Assembly: GCA_965230985.1 (NCBI GenBank)
Contig: OZ246399.1
Location: 1-64,000 of the forward strand
Direction: 5' to 3'
DNA: 64,000 nucleotides
From: UBA2211 sp035404185
Lineage (GTDB): Bacteria; Patescibacteriota; Minisyncoccia; Minisyncoccales; Minisyncoccaceae
Shown piece after piece: positions 41,383 through 49,400 of this stretch. The notes below the pieces were generated by a model, which was not told where the DNA came from, did no database searches, and worked only from the letters and a program-made list of their open reading frames with translations. A program made the translations under genes and the position numbers. How positions within the stretch are numbered: the stretch's first letter is position 1; each line of letters starts with the position of its first letter.

Positions 41383-43362
41383 CTAAATACAACCACTATA
41401 ACCGTTAACATTAACAAGACCATAAGGGACCAAATCAGCACCATTATCAATTAGAAATTGACAACTTGTTTGCGGTTCGGCATTTTTACACATTCCACAA
41501 CCATCACATATAGACCAGTCAAGATACCCTCCGTGAGTTGTGCAATTAGCAAGCGTACGTCCAGCATAACCACAAGTATGATCAGGATGATAATTAGACG
41601 TATGAGAGGCAGAACAATTAACTGTGGCTCCTCCGTCTGATCCAGTGCATTGCCAGGTCCAAGGACCAACATTGTTGTCAGGTGATAAATTAATCATATT
41701 TCCGGAGACACACCAACTATAGTCTGAAAAATTCACTTTACTACTTCTTTCATGAGGTCCACAACTAAAAGGATTTATATTTGAATATGTATCAGGAAGT
41801 GTACATTCACCAGCAACAGCTGCTGGTCTAGAAGCAGAACAATTAGCCGTGGTTCCATCGTTAGATCCTGGGCATGTCCAAGTAATTGTCTGTCCTTGAT
41901 TCGGGAAAGCAGGAGAAGCAGGAGTAGAAGCTCCAGCAGTAGTACAAATTGTATCAGAGCCGTAAGTAGTAACATTCCAAGCATAGGTCTTACTTCTAGT
42001 ACCACAAACACCGTCCACTTTCTTATTAACAGTACAAGTTCCACTGGTTGCTCCTCCGTTTGTTGATGCACAAGTCCAAGTCCAGGGACCAGAGCCAGAG
42101 ACAAGGGAAGCGTTTCCAGGGTTGCAGAGGTTAGTTGTTGGAGAAGTGTATGAATTCGTACCATTAGCAGATCCACAGACACCATCTACAGACTTGCTGG
42201 CGGTACAGGTTCCACTGGTTGCTCCTCCGTTTGTTGATGCACAAGTCCAAGTCCAGGGACCAGAGCCAGAGACAGAGGAAGCGTTTCCAGGGTTACAGAG
42301 GTTAGTTGTCGGAGCAGAGGGGTAATACGAGCCATTAGCAGATCCACAGACACCATCTACAGACTTGCTGGCGGTACAGGTTCCACTGGTTGCTCCTCCG
42401 TTTGTTGATGCACAAGTCCAAGTCCAGGGACCAGAGCCAGAGACAAGGGAAGCGTTTCCAGGGTTGCAGAGGTTAGTTGTCGGAGCAGAGGGGTAATACG
42501 AGCCATTAGCAGATCCACAGACACCATCTACAGACTTGCTGGCGGTACAGGTTCCACTGGTTGCTCCTCCGTTTGTTGATGCACAAGTCCAAGTCCAGGG
42601 ACCAGAGCCAGAGACAAGGGAAGCGTTTCCAGGGTTGCAGAGGTTAGTTGTTGGAGAAGTGTATGAATTCGTACCATTAGCAGATCCACAGACACCATTC
42701 AAGGCTCTGTAGGCAGAACAAGAAGCTCTACCTCCACTATAATCTCCTTTGCAATACCAAGAAACTGAAGCTCCTTCTTCTGGGAAAACAGGAGTTGTAC
42801 CATCAAGCGTTCCTGTCGAACAAAAACTTGTATCGGTAATAGTAGGCCAATCAGTAGCACTAGGATTGTTATATCCATTTGTAGAAGTATATTCAGTAGA
42901 AAAATCTCCACAAGCCCCGACAATAACAGTACCAATACTATAATCATTAGTATCACAATTGTATGCATATATATCATTAGGAGCAGGAGTAGAGAGTTTG
43001 GCATAAATTTGGCAACTCTTTCCATCTGTTGAAGCATAAGTATAATAATTTCCAGAATCAGGGTCTATTGGAAGATTCGGTAAATATGCTTCTAAAAAAG
43101 TAATAACATCCGTGTTGCAACCACCGTCCTCCACTGCCGCTCCAATATTACATCCATCTGCAACAATAGGTTTGGGAGCATAATTTTCAGAAGAATAAGT
43201 AGTAACGGCATTGGCTAATAATTCAATATCTGCTTTTCTTTTAACGTCTTTTCCAGCATTAATAGAATTATTTGTTTGCACAATCACAAAACCAGTAAGA
43301 ATAGAAATGACGACTATTATTACTAATAGCTCAATCAAAGTAAAAGCTTTTTGTTGAGACAT
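41383..43362 (-). CDS. Type IV pseudopilin-like surface protein with tandem repeats
   Basis: 659 residues. The N-terminus KAFTLIELLVIIVVISILTG is a class III prepilin signal with the conserved Glu5, processed by a prepilin peptidase. After the pilin head come Cys/Trp-rich modules (GVCGSANG..., NLCNPGNAS, WTWTCAS, GTC), four of them nearly identical at 57 residues each, then degenerate relatives. This looks like a minor pilin or adhesin tip protein with disulfide-linked repeats. Composition of the repeat region is less A/T-rich than the rest of the window. Confidence 0.8.
   Translation of the reverse strand: MSQQKAFTLIELLVIIVVISILTGFVIVQTNNSINAGKDVKRKADIELLANAVTTYSSENYAPKPIVADGCNIGAAVEDGGCNTDVITFLEAYLPNLPIDPDSGNYYTYASTDGKSCQIYAKLSTPAPNDIYAYNCDTNDYSIGTVIVGACGDFSTEYTSTNGYNNPSATDWPTITDTSFCSTGTLDGTTPVFPEEGASVSWYCKGDYSGGRASCSAYRALNGVCGSANGTNSYTSPTTNLCNPGNASLVSGSGPWTWTCASTNGGATSGTCTASKSVDGVCGSANGSYYPSAPTTNLCNPGNASLVSGSGPWTWTCASTNGGATSGTCTASKSVDGVCGSANGSYYPSAPTTNLCNPGNASSVSGSGPWTWTCASTNGGATSGTCTASKSVDGVCGSANGTNSYTSPTTNLCNPGNASLVSGSGPWTWTCASTNGGATSGTCTVNKKVDGVCGTRSKTYAWNVTTYGSDTICTTAGASTPASPAFPNQGQTITWTCPGSNDGTTANCSASRPAAVAGECTLPDTYSNINPFSCGPHERSSKVNFSDYSWCVSGNMINLSPDNNVGPWTWQCTGSDGGATVNCSASHTSNYHPDHTCGYAGRTLANCTTHGGYLDWSICDGCGMCKNAEPQTSCQFLIDNGADLVPYGLVNVNGYSGCI
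42022..42705 (-). repeat. Four 171-bp tandem repeats inside the pseudopilin gene
   Basis: The same 16-mer recurs at 42039, 42210, 42381 and 42552, a period of 171 bp (57 codons). Copies differ at only a few bases, including one stretch that alternates between two variants (TATGAATTCG versus GGGTAATACG types), suggesting recent unequal crossing-over. Confidence 0.92.
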
Positions 43363-43421
43363 ATTTTTTAATTAAAATAATATTAAATATATTATAATAA
43401 ATAATAAAAAATAATGCAATG

Positions 43422-43493
43422 AGCCAGAGGCGAGAATTGAACTCGCAGTCTCTTCTTTACGAAAGAATTGCTTTACCGTTAAGCTACTCTGGC
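43422..43493 (-). tRNA. tRNA-Thr (CGU)
   Basis: Acceptor GCCAGAG/CTCTGGC, D-stem GCTT/AAGC, loop TTCGTAA (anticodon CGT), T-arm GCGAG/CTCGC, discriminator T, no CCA. The first anticodon-stem pair is A-G. Its 5' ten bases overlap the FtsB-like gene, whose UAG stop is tRNA bases 8-10. Confidence 0.93.
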
Positions 43494-43900
43494 TTAAATA
43501 AACCTTTAATCCAGTTTACAAATCCTGTAAAAATTTGCAATACGTTATTATCACTGTTGTTGTTTTTCGAAACATTGCTATCTTTCTTAATTATCACTAC
43601 CTGTTCTCCTGGTTTTTGCATTCCTAAATCTTCTCTAGCTACTTTTTCTAAATATTCGCTACTATTAGTTTCTCCTAAACTAAAATTGAGGGAATCTTTC
43701 TCTTTCGTTAATGATTCAACAGTAGAATCAAGGGTTTCTAAATTCTTATTTAGTTCTGTTCTTTTCTGAAATATTTTAATATTTGAATACAATAAAAAGA
43801 AGATAAACCAAAAGCCAAAAATTGACCAAAAAACGATCGAAATCTTTCTTTTGTTAAAATGGATTCCCCACTTCACTTTTTTGTATTTTTTTGCTAACAT
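43484..43900 (-). CDS. FtsB/DivIC-like septum formation initiator
   Basis: 138 residues. Basic cytoplasmic start, one membrane helix (IVFWSIFGFWFIFFLLYSNI, about 22-41), a coiled coil, then SSEYLEKVAREDLGMQKPGE, the hallmark of the FtsB/DivIC family, and a tail. It would link FtsL/FtsQ-type proteins in the divisome. The gene ends KPE-UAG within tRNA-Thr. Only 8 bp separate its ATG from that of the divergent 36-aa gene. Confidence 0.85.
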   Translation of the reverse strand: MLAKKYKKVKWGIHFNKRKISIVFWSIFGFWFIFFLLYSNIKIFQKRTELNKNLETLDSTVESLTKEKDSLNFSLGETNSSEYLEKVAREDLGMQKPGEQVVIIKKDSNVSKNNNSDNNVLQIFTGFVNWIKGLFKPE

Positions 43901-43908
43901 ATAAATAT

Positions 43909-44019
43909 ATGATAAATAAAAATTCTAAAAAATTCAGAATTATTTGGATTGTCCTTGTTTCATTAATCACTCTCTCAATGATAATTTCATTGGTTGGACC
44001 AGCTCTATTTTCCAGATAA
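43909..44019 (+). CDS. Small single-pass membrane protein, 36 aa
   Basis: Read directly: MINKNSKKFRIIWIVLVSLI, then TLSMIISLVGPALFSR. A basic start and one membrane helix. Similar tiny proteins occur in Parcubacteria, but I cannot assign a function. Start 8 bp from the divergent FtsB-like gene; a weak TTCACT-17-TAACAT promoter (43872-43900) would make it leaderless. It ends exactly where lepA ends on the other strand. Confidence 0.5.
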   Translation: MINKNSKKFRIIWIVLVSLITLSMIISLVGPALFSR

Positions 44020-45804
44020 TTAAGAACCAAAAACTTTCAAGAATACTTCCGAGGGAATCTTTAATTTCCCTCTTTCTTTCATTCCTTTTTTTCCTTTTTT
44101 CTGTTTTTCTAAAAGCTTCCTCTTTCTAGTATAATCTCCTCCATATAAAGGAGCAAGAACATCTTTTCGACGTGCACTGATTGTTTCACGCGCTATAATT
44201 TTACCTCCCACTGCTGCCTGTATTGCTACCGCAAACATTTGAACTGGTAAAACTTCTTTTAATTTTTCAACAATTCTTTTGGCTTCGCCTTGAACCTTAG
44301 TTTTGGGCAAAATTCTTGAAAATATCTCTTCTTCTTGCCCCGCAATTAAAATCTCTAATTTTACTAAATCGGCTATCCTGTATCCAGTTTCTTTATATGT
44401 CATTGAAGCATAACCTTGGGTAACATTTAAAAGATTCTCGTAAAAAACTCCAATAATTTCTCGTAAAGGTAGTTCATATACCAATAAATATCTGTCTTTT
44501 CCAAAGGGACGAGAATCAACATGTTTCCCATCTAGCCCACCCAACAACTCGAATACTCTTCCTAAATATGCAGCCCCAATAATTAAGGTTACCTCTGTCC
44601 ATGGTTCATAATGTTCTTTAAAGTTGTCTGACCAATTATTCGGATTATAGATCATCACTTCGTTACCTTTTCCATCCGTAGCTTTATAGCAAACCTGCGG
44701 AGCACCGATAACTAATTCTAATCCAAATTCTCTTTTTAATCTTTCTATTGTTATTTCTGTATGTAGAGTTCCTAAAAATCCACAAAGAAAGCCTCTACCA
44801 AAAGCCTGAAAGTTTTGATGCTGATAAAACAGGGCTGAATCATTAAGTTTTAATTTAGATAAAGCTAATTTTAATGTTTCAAAATCGTCCTGCTCTTGCG
44901 GATACATAGAAACAAATATTTTCGGTTCAGGATCCTTATACCCTGGTAATGGTTCCAATTTTAATTCTTTGTCCTGAATTAAAGTAACTGTATCACCAAT
45001 TCTAATCTTTTCTGGATCTTTGATGCCAGTAGCGATAAAACCAATTTCCCCAGATTTTAGTTCTTTAATTGGAGTCATGTCAGGCTTAAAAACTCCCATT
45101 TCTTTAGCTACTCCTTCGGCTCTAGTGTTTAAAAGAAATATTTTGTCGTTAACTTTAATTTTCCCATCAATAACACGGATATATGAAACAACTCCTAAAA
45201 AAGTGTCGTATTGAGAATCGAAAATTAAAGCACGAAATGGTTTTTCTTCATTAACTTCTGGACCTTCCACTTTTTCTATTACTGTTTGAAGCAACTCTTC
45301 AACATTTTCTCCAGTCTTCGCCGAAATAGAAATTATTTCATCTTCCGAAACTCCTAAAAATTCAGCAATTTCTTTTTTGACTTCTTCGGTTCTGGCTTGA
45401 GGAGAATCAATTTTATTCACTGCTGCAATAATAGTCAATCCTTCTTTCTTTGCTAGTTCTAAATTAGTAATTGTCTGAGCTTGTATTCCTTTGGTTGCGT
45501 CAACCAAAAGAATGGCTCCTTCAACTGCAGCCAAACTTCTACTAACCTCATAATTAAAATCAATATGTCCAGGAGTATCAATTAAATTAAGCATTACTTC
45601 TTCGCCATTCCTATCTTTATACATCATCTTAACTGGAGTCATTTTAATCGTAATCCCCTTTTCTCGCTCTAAATCCATGGCATCTAAATACTGGGGTCTC
45701 ATTTTGCCTTTTTCAATCGTTCCGGTTATTTCCAAAAGACGGTCAGCTAAAGTTGACTTGCCGTGGTCAATATGGGAAATAATGACAAAATTTCTAATCT
45801 TCAT
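44020..45804 (-). CDS. lepA: Elongation factor 4 (LepA)
   Basis: 594 residues, full length. G1 AHIDHGKST-type SHIDHGKSTL, G3 DTPGH (LIDTPGHIDF), G4 AVNKID. Domains III-V and the LepA-specific C-terminus (RRKDVLAPLYGGDYTRKRKLLEKQKKGKKGMK, read in pieces) are present. This translational GTPase remodels stalled or pre-translocation ribosomes. It overlaps murJ by 11 bp. Confidence 0.97.
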   Translation of the reverse strand: MKIRNFVIISHIDHGKSTLADRLLEITGTIEKGKMRPQYLDAMDLEREKGITIKMTPVKMMYKDRNGEEVMLNLIDTPGHIDFNYEVSRSLAAVEGAILLVDATKGIQAQTITNLELAKKEGLTIIAAVNKIDSPQARTEEVKKEIAEFLGVSEDEIISISAKTGENVEELLQTVIEKVEGPEVNEEKPFRALIFDSQYDTFLGVVSYIRVIDGKIKVNDKIFLLNTRAEGVAKEMGVFKPDMTPIKELKSGEIGFIATGIKDPEKIRIGDTVTLIQDKELKLEPLPGYKDPEPKIFVSMYPQEQDDFETLKLALSKLKLNDSALFYQHQNFQAFGRGFLCGFLGTLHTEITIERLKREFGLELVIGAPQVCYKATDGKGNEVMIYNPNNWSDNFKEHYEPWTEVTLIIGAAYLGRVFELLGGLDGKHVDSRPFGKDRYLLVYELPLREIIGVFYENLLNVTQGYASMTYKETGYRIADLVKLEILIAGQEEEIFSRILPKTKVQGEAKRIVEKLKEVLPVQMFAVAIQAAVGGKIIARETISARRKDVLAPLYGGDYTRKRKLLEKQKKGKKGMKERGKLKIPSEVFLKVFGS

Positions 45805-47428
45805 TTCTTAATATTATATTCTTAACTCTTCCAATTTCAGACATCTTTAAAATCATAGTTAATACACAATAAATAATAAAAGATATTAAACAAATGACGG
45901 TAAATTCAATTGAGACCCCAACAAAAGAATTTCCAAAAATTGTTTTTAAATATGGTAATAAATACCAAGCCGCAATTCCCATAACAACCGAAGAAAATAA
46001 TATCTTCAATAAAGTAATTCCTATTTTTTTAATTCCAAAATCTCCAACTGTTTTATAAAAGAAATAAAAAAGAAGTATGAACTCGAAAAGCATTCCAATG
46101 TTAAAAGCAACTACCAGTCCTAAAACAGAAAAATTAGCTGTTCCATCAAGCTCTAAAATATTTTTTGTAAAATTAACTAAAAAATTATTTCCATTAAACA
46201 CACTCACAAATAAAAATGAAAGGCATATATTTGCCACAACCGAAACAATTGCAATAATTGTTGGCGTAATAGTATCTTTAAGACTAAAATATCCCCTTAA
46301 AAGCACAGGGACCAAGCATTGAGTTGCCGTGCTCACAAAATATAATCCAAGAGCAGCCGCAGTAATAGTAACCGCAGTTGAACCAAAATTTCCTGTTCTC
46401 AGAATAATATCAACAATTTCATTCCTTAGGATAAAAATTAAAACACCAATAGGAAAAGAAATATACAATACTTCATTGAATATTTTTCTAAACTCTTTAA
46501 AGTATTCTTCTTTTTTATTCTCCGCCCACAATTTAGAAAGCAAAGGAAAAATTGCTGTCGCAAAAGAAACTCCAATTATTCCAATCGGCAAATACCTTAA
46601 ATTATTAGAAAGATTGAAGATAGAAATAGCTCCGACGCCTATTCCTGAAGCAATAAGAGTAATAAAGATGAAATTGATTTGTGATGATGAAGAAGCAATT
46701 GTTCGAGGAATAATTAATCCAAAAAAATCTCTAAGAGCTGGGCTTTTAAAATCAATAATGAATTTGTATTTGTATCCGCATTTAAGGGCTGAAGGAACTT
46801 GGATTAAAAAATGAAGAAAAGAACCGATTATTACTCCTAATCCTACCCCAAAGACTCCAAGAGATGGAGAAAGAAAAACAATTCCTAAAATAATTCCTAA
46901 ATTATATACAATCGGAGCCAGGGAATAAGAAACAAACCTATTAAAATAATTCAGAATCGTTGAAAAAATAGAAGAAACTCCGAAAAAGAAAACGCTAGCA
47001 AAAATCAATCTCGTTAAAGCAATAGTTTTCTGAATTGAAGCTTCGTCAAAACCAGCAACCATTGAAGATATTATCTGCGGAGTATAAATAATAAAAAGAA
47101 TAGCTGAAATAATATAAGAAATAAAAAATATATTTAAAATATTATTAATGACATCCCAACTCTTCTCTTTGTCTTTAATAAAATTCTCGGCAAACAAAGG
47201 CAAAAGAGAAACTATTACTCCCCCGGCGAACAAAATACTATAAACTAAGTCGGGGATCCTAAAAGCAGCAAAATATATGTCCAAATCAGGTGAAGCTCCA
47301 AAAGTCCCTGCTAAAAGTCTGTCCCTAACCAAACCTAAGATTCGGCTCAACAAAACAGCTATTGTTAAAATAACTGCTGCCCCTGTAACCGTATTTTGAC
47401 TTGAATGCAAAGCTTTTCTGAAAGACAT
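45794..47428 (-). CDS. murJ: Lipid II flippase MurJ
   Basis: 544 residues with about 14 membrane helices. The N-terminal LSRILGLVRDRLLAGTFGAS carries the conserved Arg residues of the MurJ cavity. It flips lipid II to the outside for peptidoglycan synthesis. I start at ATG 47428 (MSFRKALHSS). A longer frame to 47515 would run antisense into RNase P RNA and lacks homology. A TTTACC-17-TATTAT promoter ends 11 nt before the ATG. Confidence 0.94.
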   Translation of the reverse strand: MSFRKALHSSQNTVTGAAVILTIAVLLSRILGLVRDRLLAGTFGASPDLDIYFAAFRIPDLVYSILFAGGVIVSLLPLFAENFIKDKEKSWDVINNILNIFFISYIISAILFIIYTPQIISSMVAGFDEASIQKTIALTRLIFASVFFFGVSSIFSTILNYFNRFVSYSLAPIVYNLGIILGIVFLSPSLGVFGVGLGVIIGSFLHFLIQVPSALKCGYKYKFIIDFKSPALRDFFGLIIPRTIASSSSQINFIFITLIASGIGVGAISIFNLSNNLRYLPIGIIGVSFATAIFPLLSKLWAENKKEEYFKEFRKIFNEVLYISFPIGVLIFILRNEIVDIILRTGNFGSTAVTITAAALGLYFVSTATQCLVPVLLRGYFSLKDTITPTIIAIVSVVANICLSFLFVSVFNGNNFLVNFTKNILELDGTANFSVLGLVVAFNIGMLFEFILLFYFFYKTVGDFGIKKIGITLLKILFSSVVMGIAAWYLLPYLKTIFGNSFVGVSIEFTVICLISFIIYCVLTMILKMSEIGRVKNIILRNED

Positions 47429-47471
47429 AATATGAATATATAATAGCTTAAAACAAGAATTCGGTAAACTA

Positions 47472-47500
47472 TTGACCATAAATAAATATTGTTTTAGAAT
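47472..47500 (+). promoter_or_regulatory. rnpB promoter
   Basis: TTGACC (47472-47477), 17 nt, TAGAAT (47495-47500); start predicted at the first base of the RNase P RNA. Confidence 0.8.
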
Positions 47501-47506
47501 AAGGTG

Positions 47507-47827
47507 CCTTAACAAATCGGACAGTCGCCTTTAATTAGGAGGAAAGTCCGAACTTCCATTCCCGATTCGTCGGGTCTAAAAGAGTAGCGGGTAATCCCCG
47601 TCATTCGTGAGAAAGAGGTGCGAACAGAGACGCTTCAATCGAAAGAAAGAAGCACCCCTCGGGGTGAGCTTTAAGAGTAATCTTAAAGGTGAAACGGCTA
47701 AATCCTTACTTGGAAGCAAGAACAAATCCCGCAAGGGAAAAAAGTAGTTCGCTCGAGGCAAAGAGTAATCTTTGTCCCAGATAGATGACTGTTTAAAACA
47801 GAATTCGGCTTACGGGTTTGTTAAGGT
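47507..47827 (+). ncRNA. rnpB: RNase P RNA
   Basis: About 320 nt of type A-like RNase P RNA. The ends pair (CCTTAACAAA with TTTGTTAAGG, helix P1). The catalytic core has GGAGGAAAGTCCGAACTTCC (CR-I), the P4 partner ACAGAATTCGGCTTACGG (CR-V) and GGTGAAACGGCTAAA-type CR blocks. It processes tRNA 5' ends, including those overlapping protein genes in this window. Confidence 0.96.
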
Positions 47828-47835
47828 ATTTAAAA

Positions 47836-47857
47836 ACCGCTTGATGCGGTTTTTTTG
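47836..47857. terminator. Bidirectional terminator (rnpB / 69-aa gene)
   Basis: AACCGC-ttgat-GCGGTT followed by TTTTT on the plus strand and by TTTAAAT on the minus strand. It serves rnpB and the convergent small gene. Confidence 0.88.
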
Positions 47858-48067
47858 TTAAACTAATAATGATTTTAATTCCTTTACGTCTCCTTCAAGC
47901 TTCTCTATTCTTTCTCCGTGGTTAACAACAATTTTATCTAGTTTCTTTTCCATTTTATCTAAACGTTTATCTACCCCTTCAAAACGTTTATTAACATTTT
48001 TAGTAGATTCTTCAAATTCCTTATGAACCATTATTGCTAAATTATCAATTGTGATGTTTTTTTTCAT
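47858..48067 (-). CDS. Small coiled-coil protein, 69 aa
   Basis: Helical throughout: ITIDNLAIMVHKEFEEST, then heptad-like RFEGVDKRLDKMEKKLDKI and GERIEKLEGDVKELKSLL. Proteins with this IDNLAxMV...F(E)x(T)... opening recur in Parcubacteria; function unknown. It lies downstream of the MazF-like gene, separated by about 60 bp. Confidence 0.65.
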   Translation of the reverse strand: MKKNITIDNLAIMVHKEFEESTKNVNKRFEGVDKRLDKMEKKLDKIVVNHGERIEKLEGDVKELKSLLV

Positions 48068-48129
48068 ATTTTTATTATATTCTTCGATTAAAAATTGTCA
48101 AATATTTACTAAATTAAACTTTTAATCAA

Positions 48130-48483
48130 TTAAATATCAAAATGTTTTAATAAGTAATCTTTTACTATTTTAAAAGTTTCTTGATTTATCTTGCCTATTT
48201 TATTAACAAATCTTAAACGATCAAAAGAAACAATATTATAAACTTTTATTATTGAATCAAATTTGAGACGATTATCTTTATCGGCTTCAATAAAAATATC
48301 GTCATCGGTTTTATTATCTAAATTAGAAGTTAATGGTAAAATTGTAACTAAATTGCTTCTCATAATTTGTCCATCCGATTCAATCACTAATGCTGGCCTT
48401 TTACCCTGATACTCGTGTCCAGAACTAGGATTAAAATCAACTAAAAATAATTCTCCGCATTTAATTTCTGGCTCAATTATCAT
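48130..48483 (-). CDS. MazF/PemK-like endoribonuclease toxin
   Basis: 117 residues. GELFLVDFNPSSGHEYQGKRPALVIESD carries the conserved Gly-Glu and Arg-Pro-Ala/Leu-Val block (in pieces), followed by VTILPLTSN. The family cuts mRNA at short motifs to arrest growth. Its ATG overlaps the stop of the LexA-like gene by 4 bp (ATGA), so the two are translationally coupled, the layout expected of an antitoxin-toxin pair. Confidence 0.87.
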   Translation of the reverse strand: MIIEPEIKCGELFLVDFNPSSGHEYQGKRPALVIESDGQIMRSNLVTILPLTSNLDNKTDDDIFIEADKDNRLKFDSIIKVYNIVSFDRLRFVNKIGKINQETFKIVKDYLLKHFDI

Positions 48484-49220
48484 AAATTTTCATAATATTC
48501 AACTTCTTCTCTTGATATATCCCCTAGGTCATCAAGAATATCCACAGAGGAGGCGTCTCTCATTAAGGCCATCTCGTCAGGTTTTTTCATCACCCTAACA
48601 ACTTTCCCACAAATCAAATAACTATCTTGATCTTTTTTGCTTATATATATAGGAGGAAAATCTTGACTTGATTCAGATAAAAGAATTATTTGATTATTAG
48701 GCTTATCAATATAAAACTTTTTAATATTCACAACTCCATCAATAATAGAAACAACACAATCTCCGTTTTTAGCGGTGGAACCCTTACTAATAATTACAAA
48801 ATCTCCATCTTCAATATTTTTATTATTAATCACCGCCCTATTCATAGAATTACCGACAGCTTTTAAAACAAAAAGTTCTTTAATCTTATTAATTAAATTT
48901 TTTTCTAATAAATTACGAGATAATTTTAAATATCCTTCTATTTTTTCATCTGCAAATATTAAAGCTTGTCCACAATTAGCTGATCCTAATATAGGTAAAG
49001 ATAATAACCCTGATTTACCAAGCCCTCCTTTCATTTTTTTTGTTTTCTTACCATCAGGAGTCACAACTAACAATCCCTTACCAATTAATTGATTAATGTG
49101 GTGTTTTATTTTTTGTGGACTATTAGGTTCATGCACAAGTTCGCCTATCTTCCTTAAGGTTAAATCTGATAGATTATAACTATCGGCTAATTTTATTAAT
49201 TTTTCTTGAATAATGTGCAT
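48480..49220 (-). CDS. LexA-like S24 autoprotease with antitoxin-like C-terminal tail
   Basis: 246 residues. N-terminal winged-helix DNA-binding domain (1-55). Then LPILGSANCGQAL with a Cys-Gly pair (83-84) where LexA has Ala-Gly and UmuD Cys-Gly, the self-cleavage site. Ser125 in AVGNSMNRA and Lys167 in VVNIKKF form the S24 catalytic dyad. Beyond the S24 fold is a 35-residue acidic tail (212-246, DILDDLGDISREEVEYYENL) resembling antitoxin segments that wrap MazF dimers. Inferred: a DNA-damage-cleavable repressor that also neutralises the downstream toxin. It could instead be the genomic LexA with a fortuitous tail. Confidence 0.82.
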   Translation of the reverse strand: MHIIQEKLIKLADSYNLSDLTLRKIGELVHEPNSPQKIKHHINQLIGKGLLVVTPDGKKTKKMKGGLGKSGLLSLPILGSANCGQALIFADEKIEGYLKLSRNLLEKNLINKIKELFVLKAVGNSMNRAVINNKNIEDGDFVIISKGSTAKNGDCVVSIIDGVVNIKKFYIDKPNNQIILLSESSQDFPPIYISKKDQDSYLICGKVVRVMKKPDEMALMRDASSVDILDDLGDISREEVEYYENL

Positions 49221-49247
49221 ACTTTAAAATAAGGTTATATTATTGTA

Positions 49248-49276
49248 ATTATATCAATTGCTTGACGCTTGTCAAG
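49248..49276 (-). promoter_or_regulatory. Promoter and palindromic operator of the LexA-like/MazF-like operon
   Basis: TTGACA (49270-49275), 16 nt, TATAAT (49248-49253) on the minus strand. A perfect palindrome CTTGAC-GCTT-GTCAAG (49261-49276) covers the -35 box, a good candidate for the repressor's own binding site. Leader about 25 nt, no Shine-Dalgarno. Confidence 0.75.
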
Positions 49277-49352
49277 TTATTTTAATTATTGACAATATTA
49301 TTTACACTGCGCCTCATTAAACTCAATAGAATATTCTACTGACTCCTACATA

Positions 49353-49385
49353 GAAAAAGACCCAATGCAACATTGCACCAGGTCT
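49353..49385 (-). terminator. Terminator of the gap operon
   Basis: AGACC..TGCAAT / ATTGCA..GGTCT long stem followed by TTTTTC on the minus strand. Confidence 0.85.
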
Positions 49386-49400
49386 TCTATTAAGACTAAA

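Noticed and set aside
41775..42185. 136-codon minus frame and others within the pseudopilin repeats
   Set aside because: Frame shadows produced by low-complexity repeat DNA; leucine-rich nonsense translation.
42022..42705. 171-bp direct repeats considered as a CRISPR array
   Set aside because: Repeats are contiguous, in frame and coding, with no unique spacers and no cas genes nearby.
47429..47515. N-terminal extension of MurJ to 47515
   Set aside because: It would cross the murJ promoter and overlap the start of RNase P RNA; the conserved MurJ N-terminus begins at 47428.
47576..47761. 61-codon frame on the minus strand
   Set aside because: Antisense to the core of RNase P RNA.
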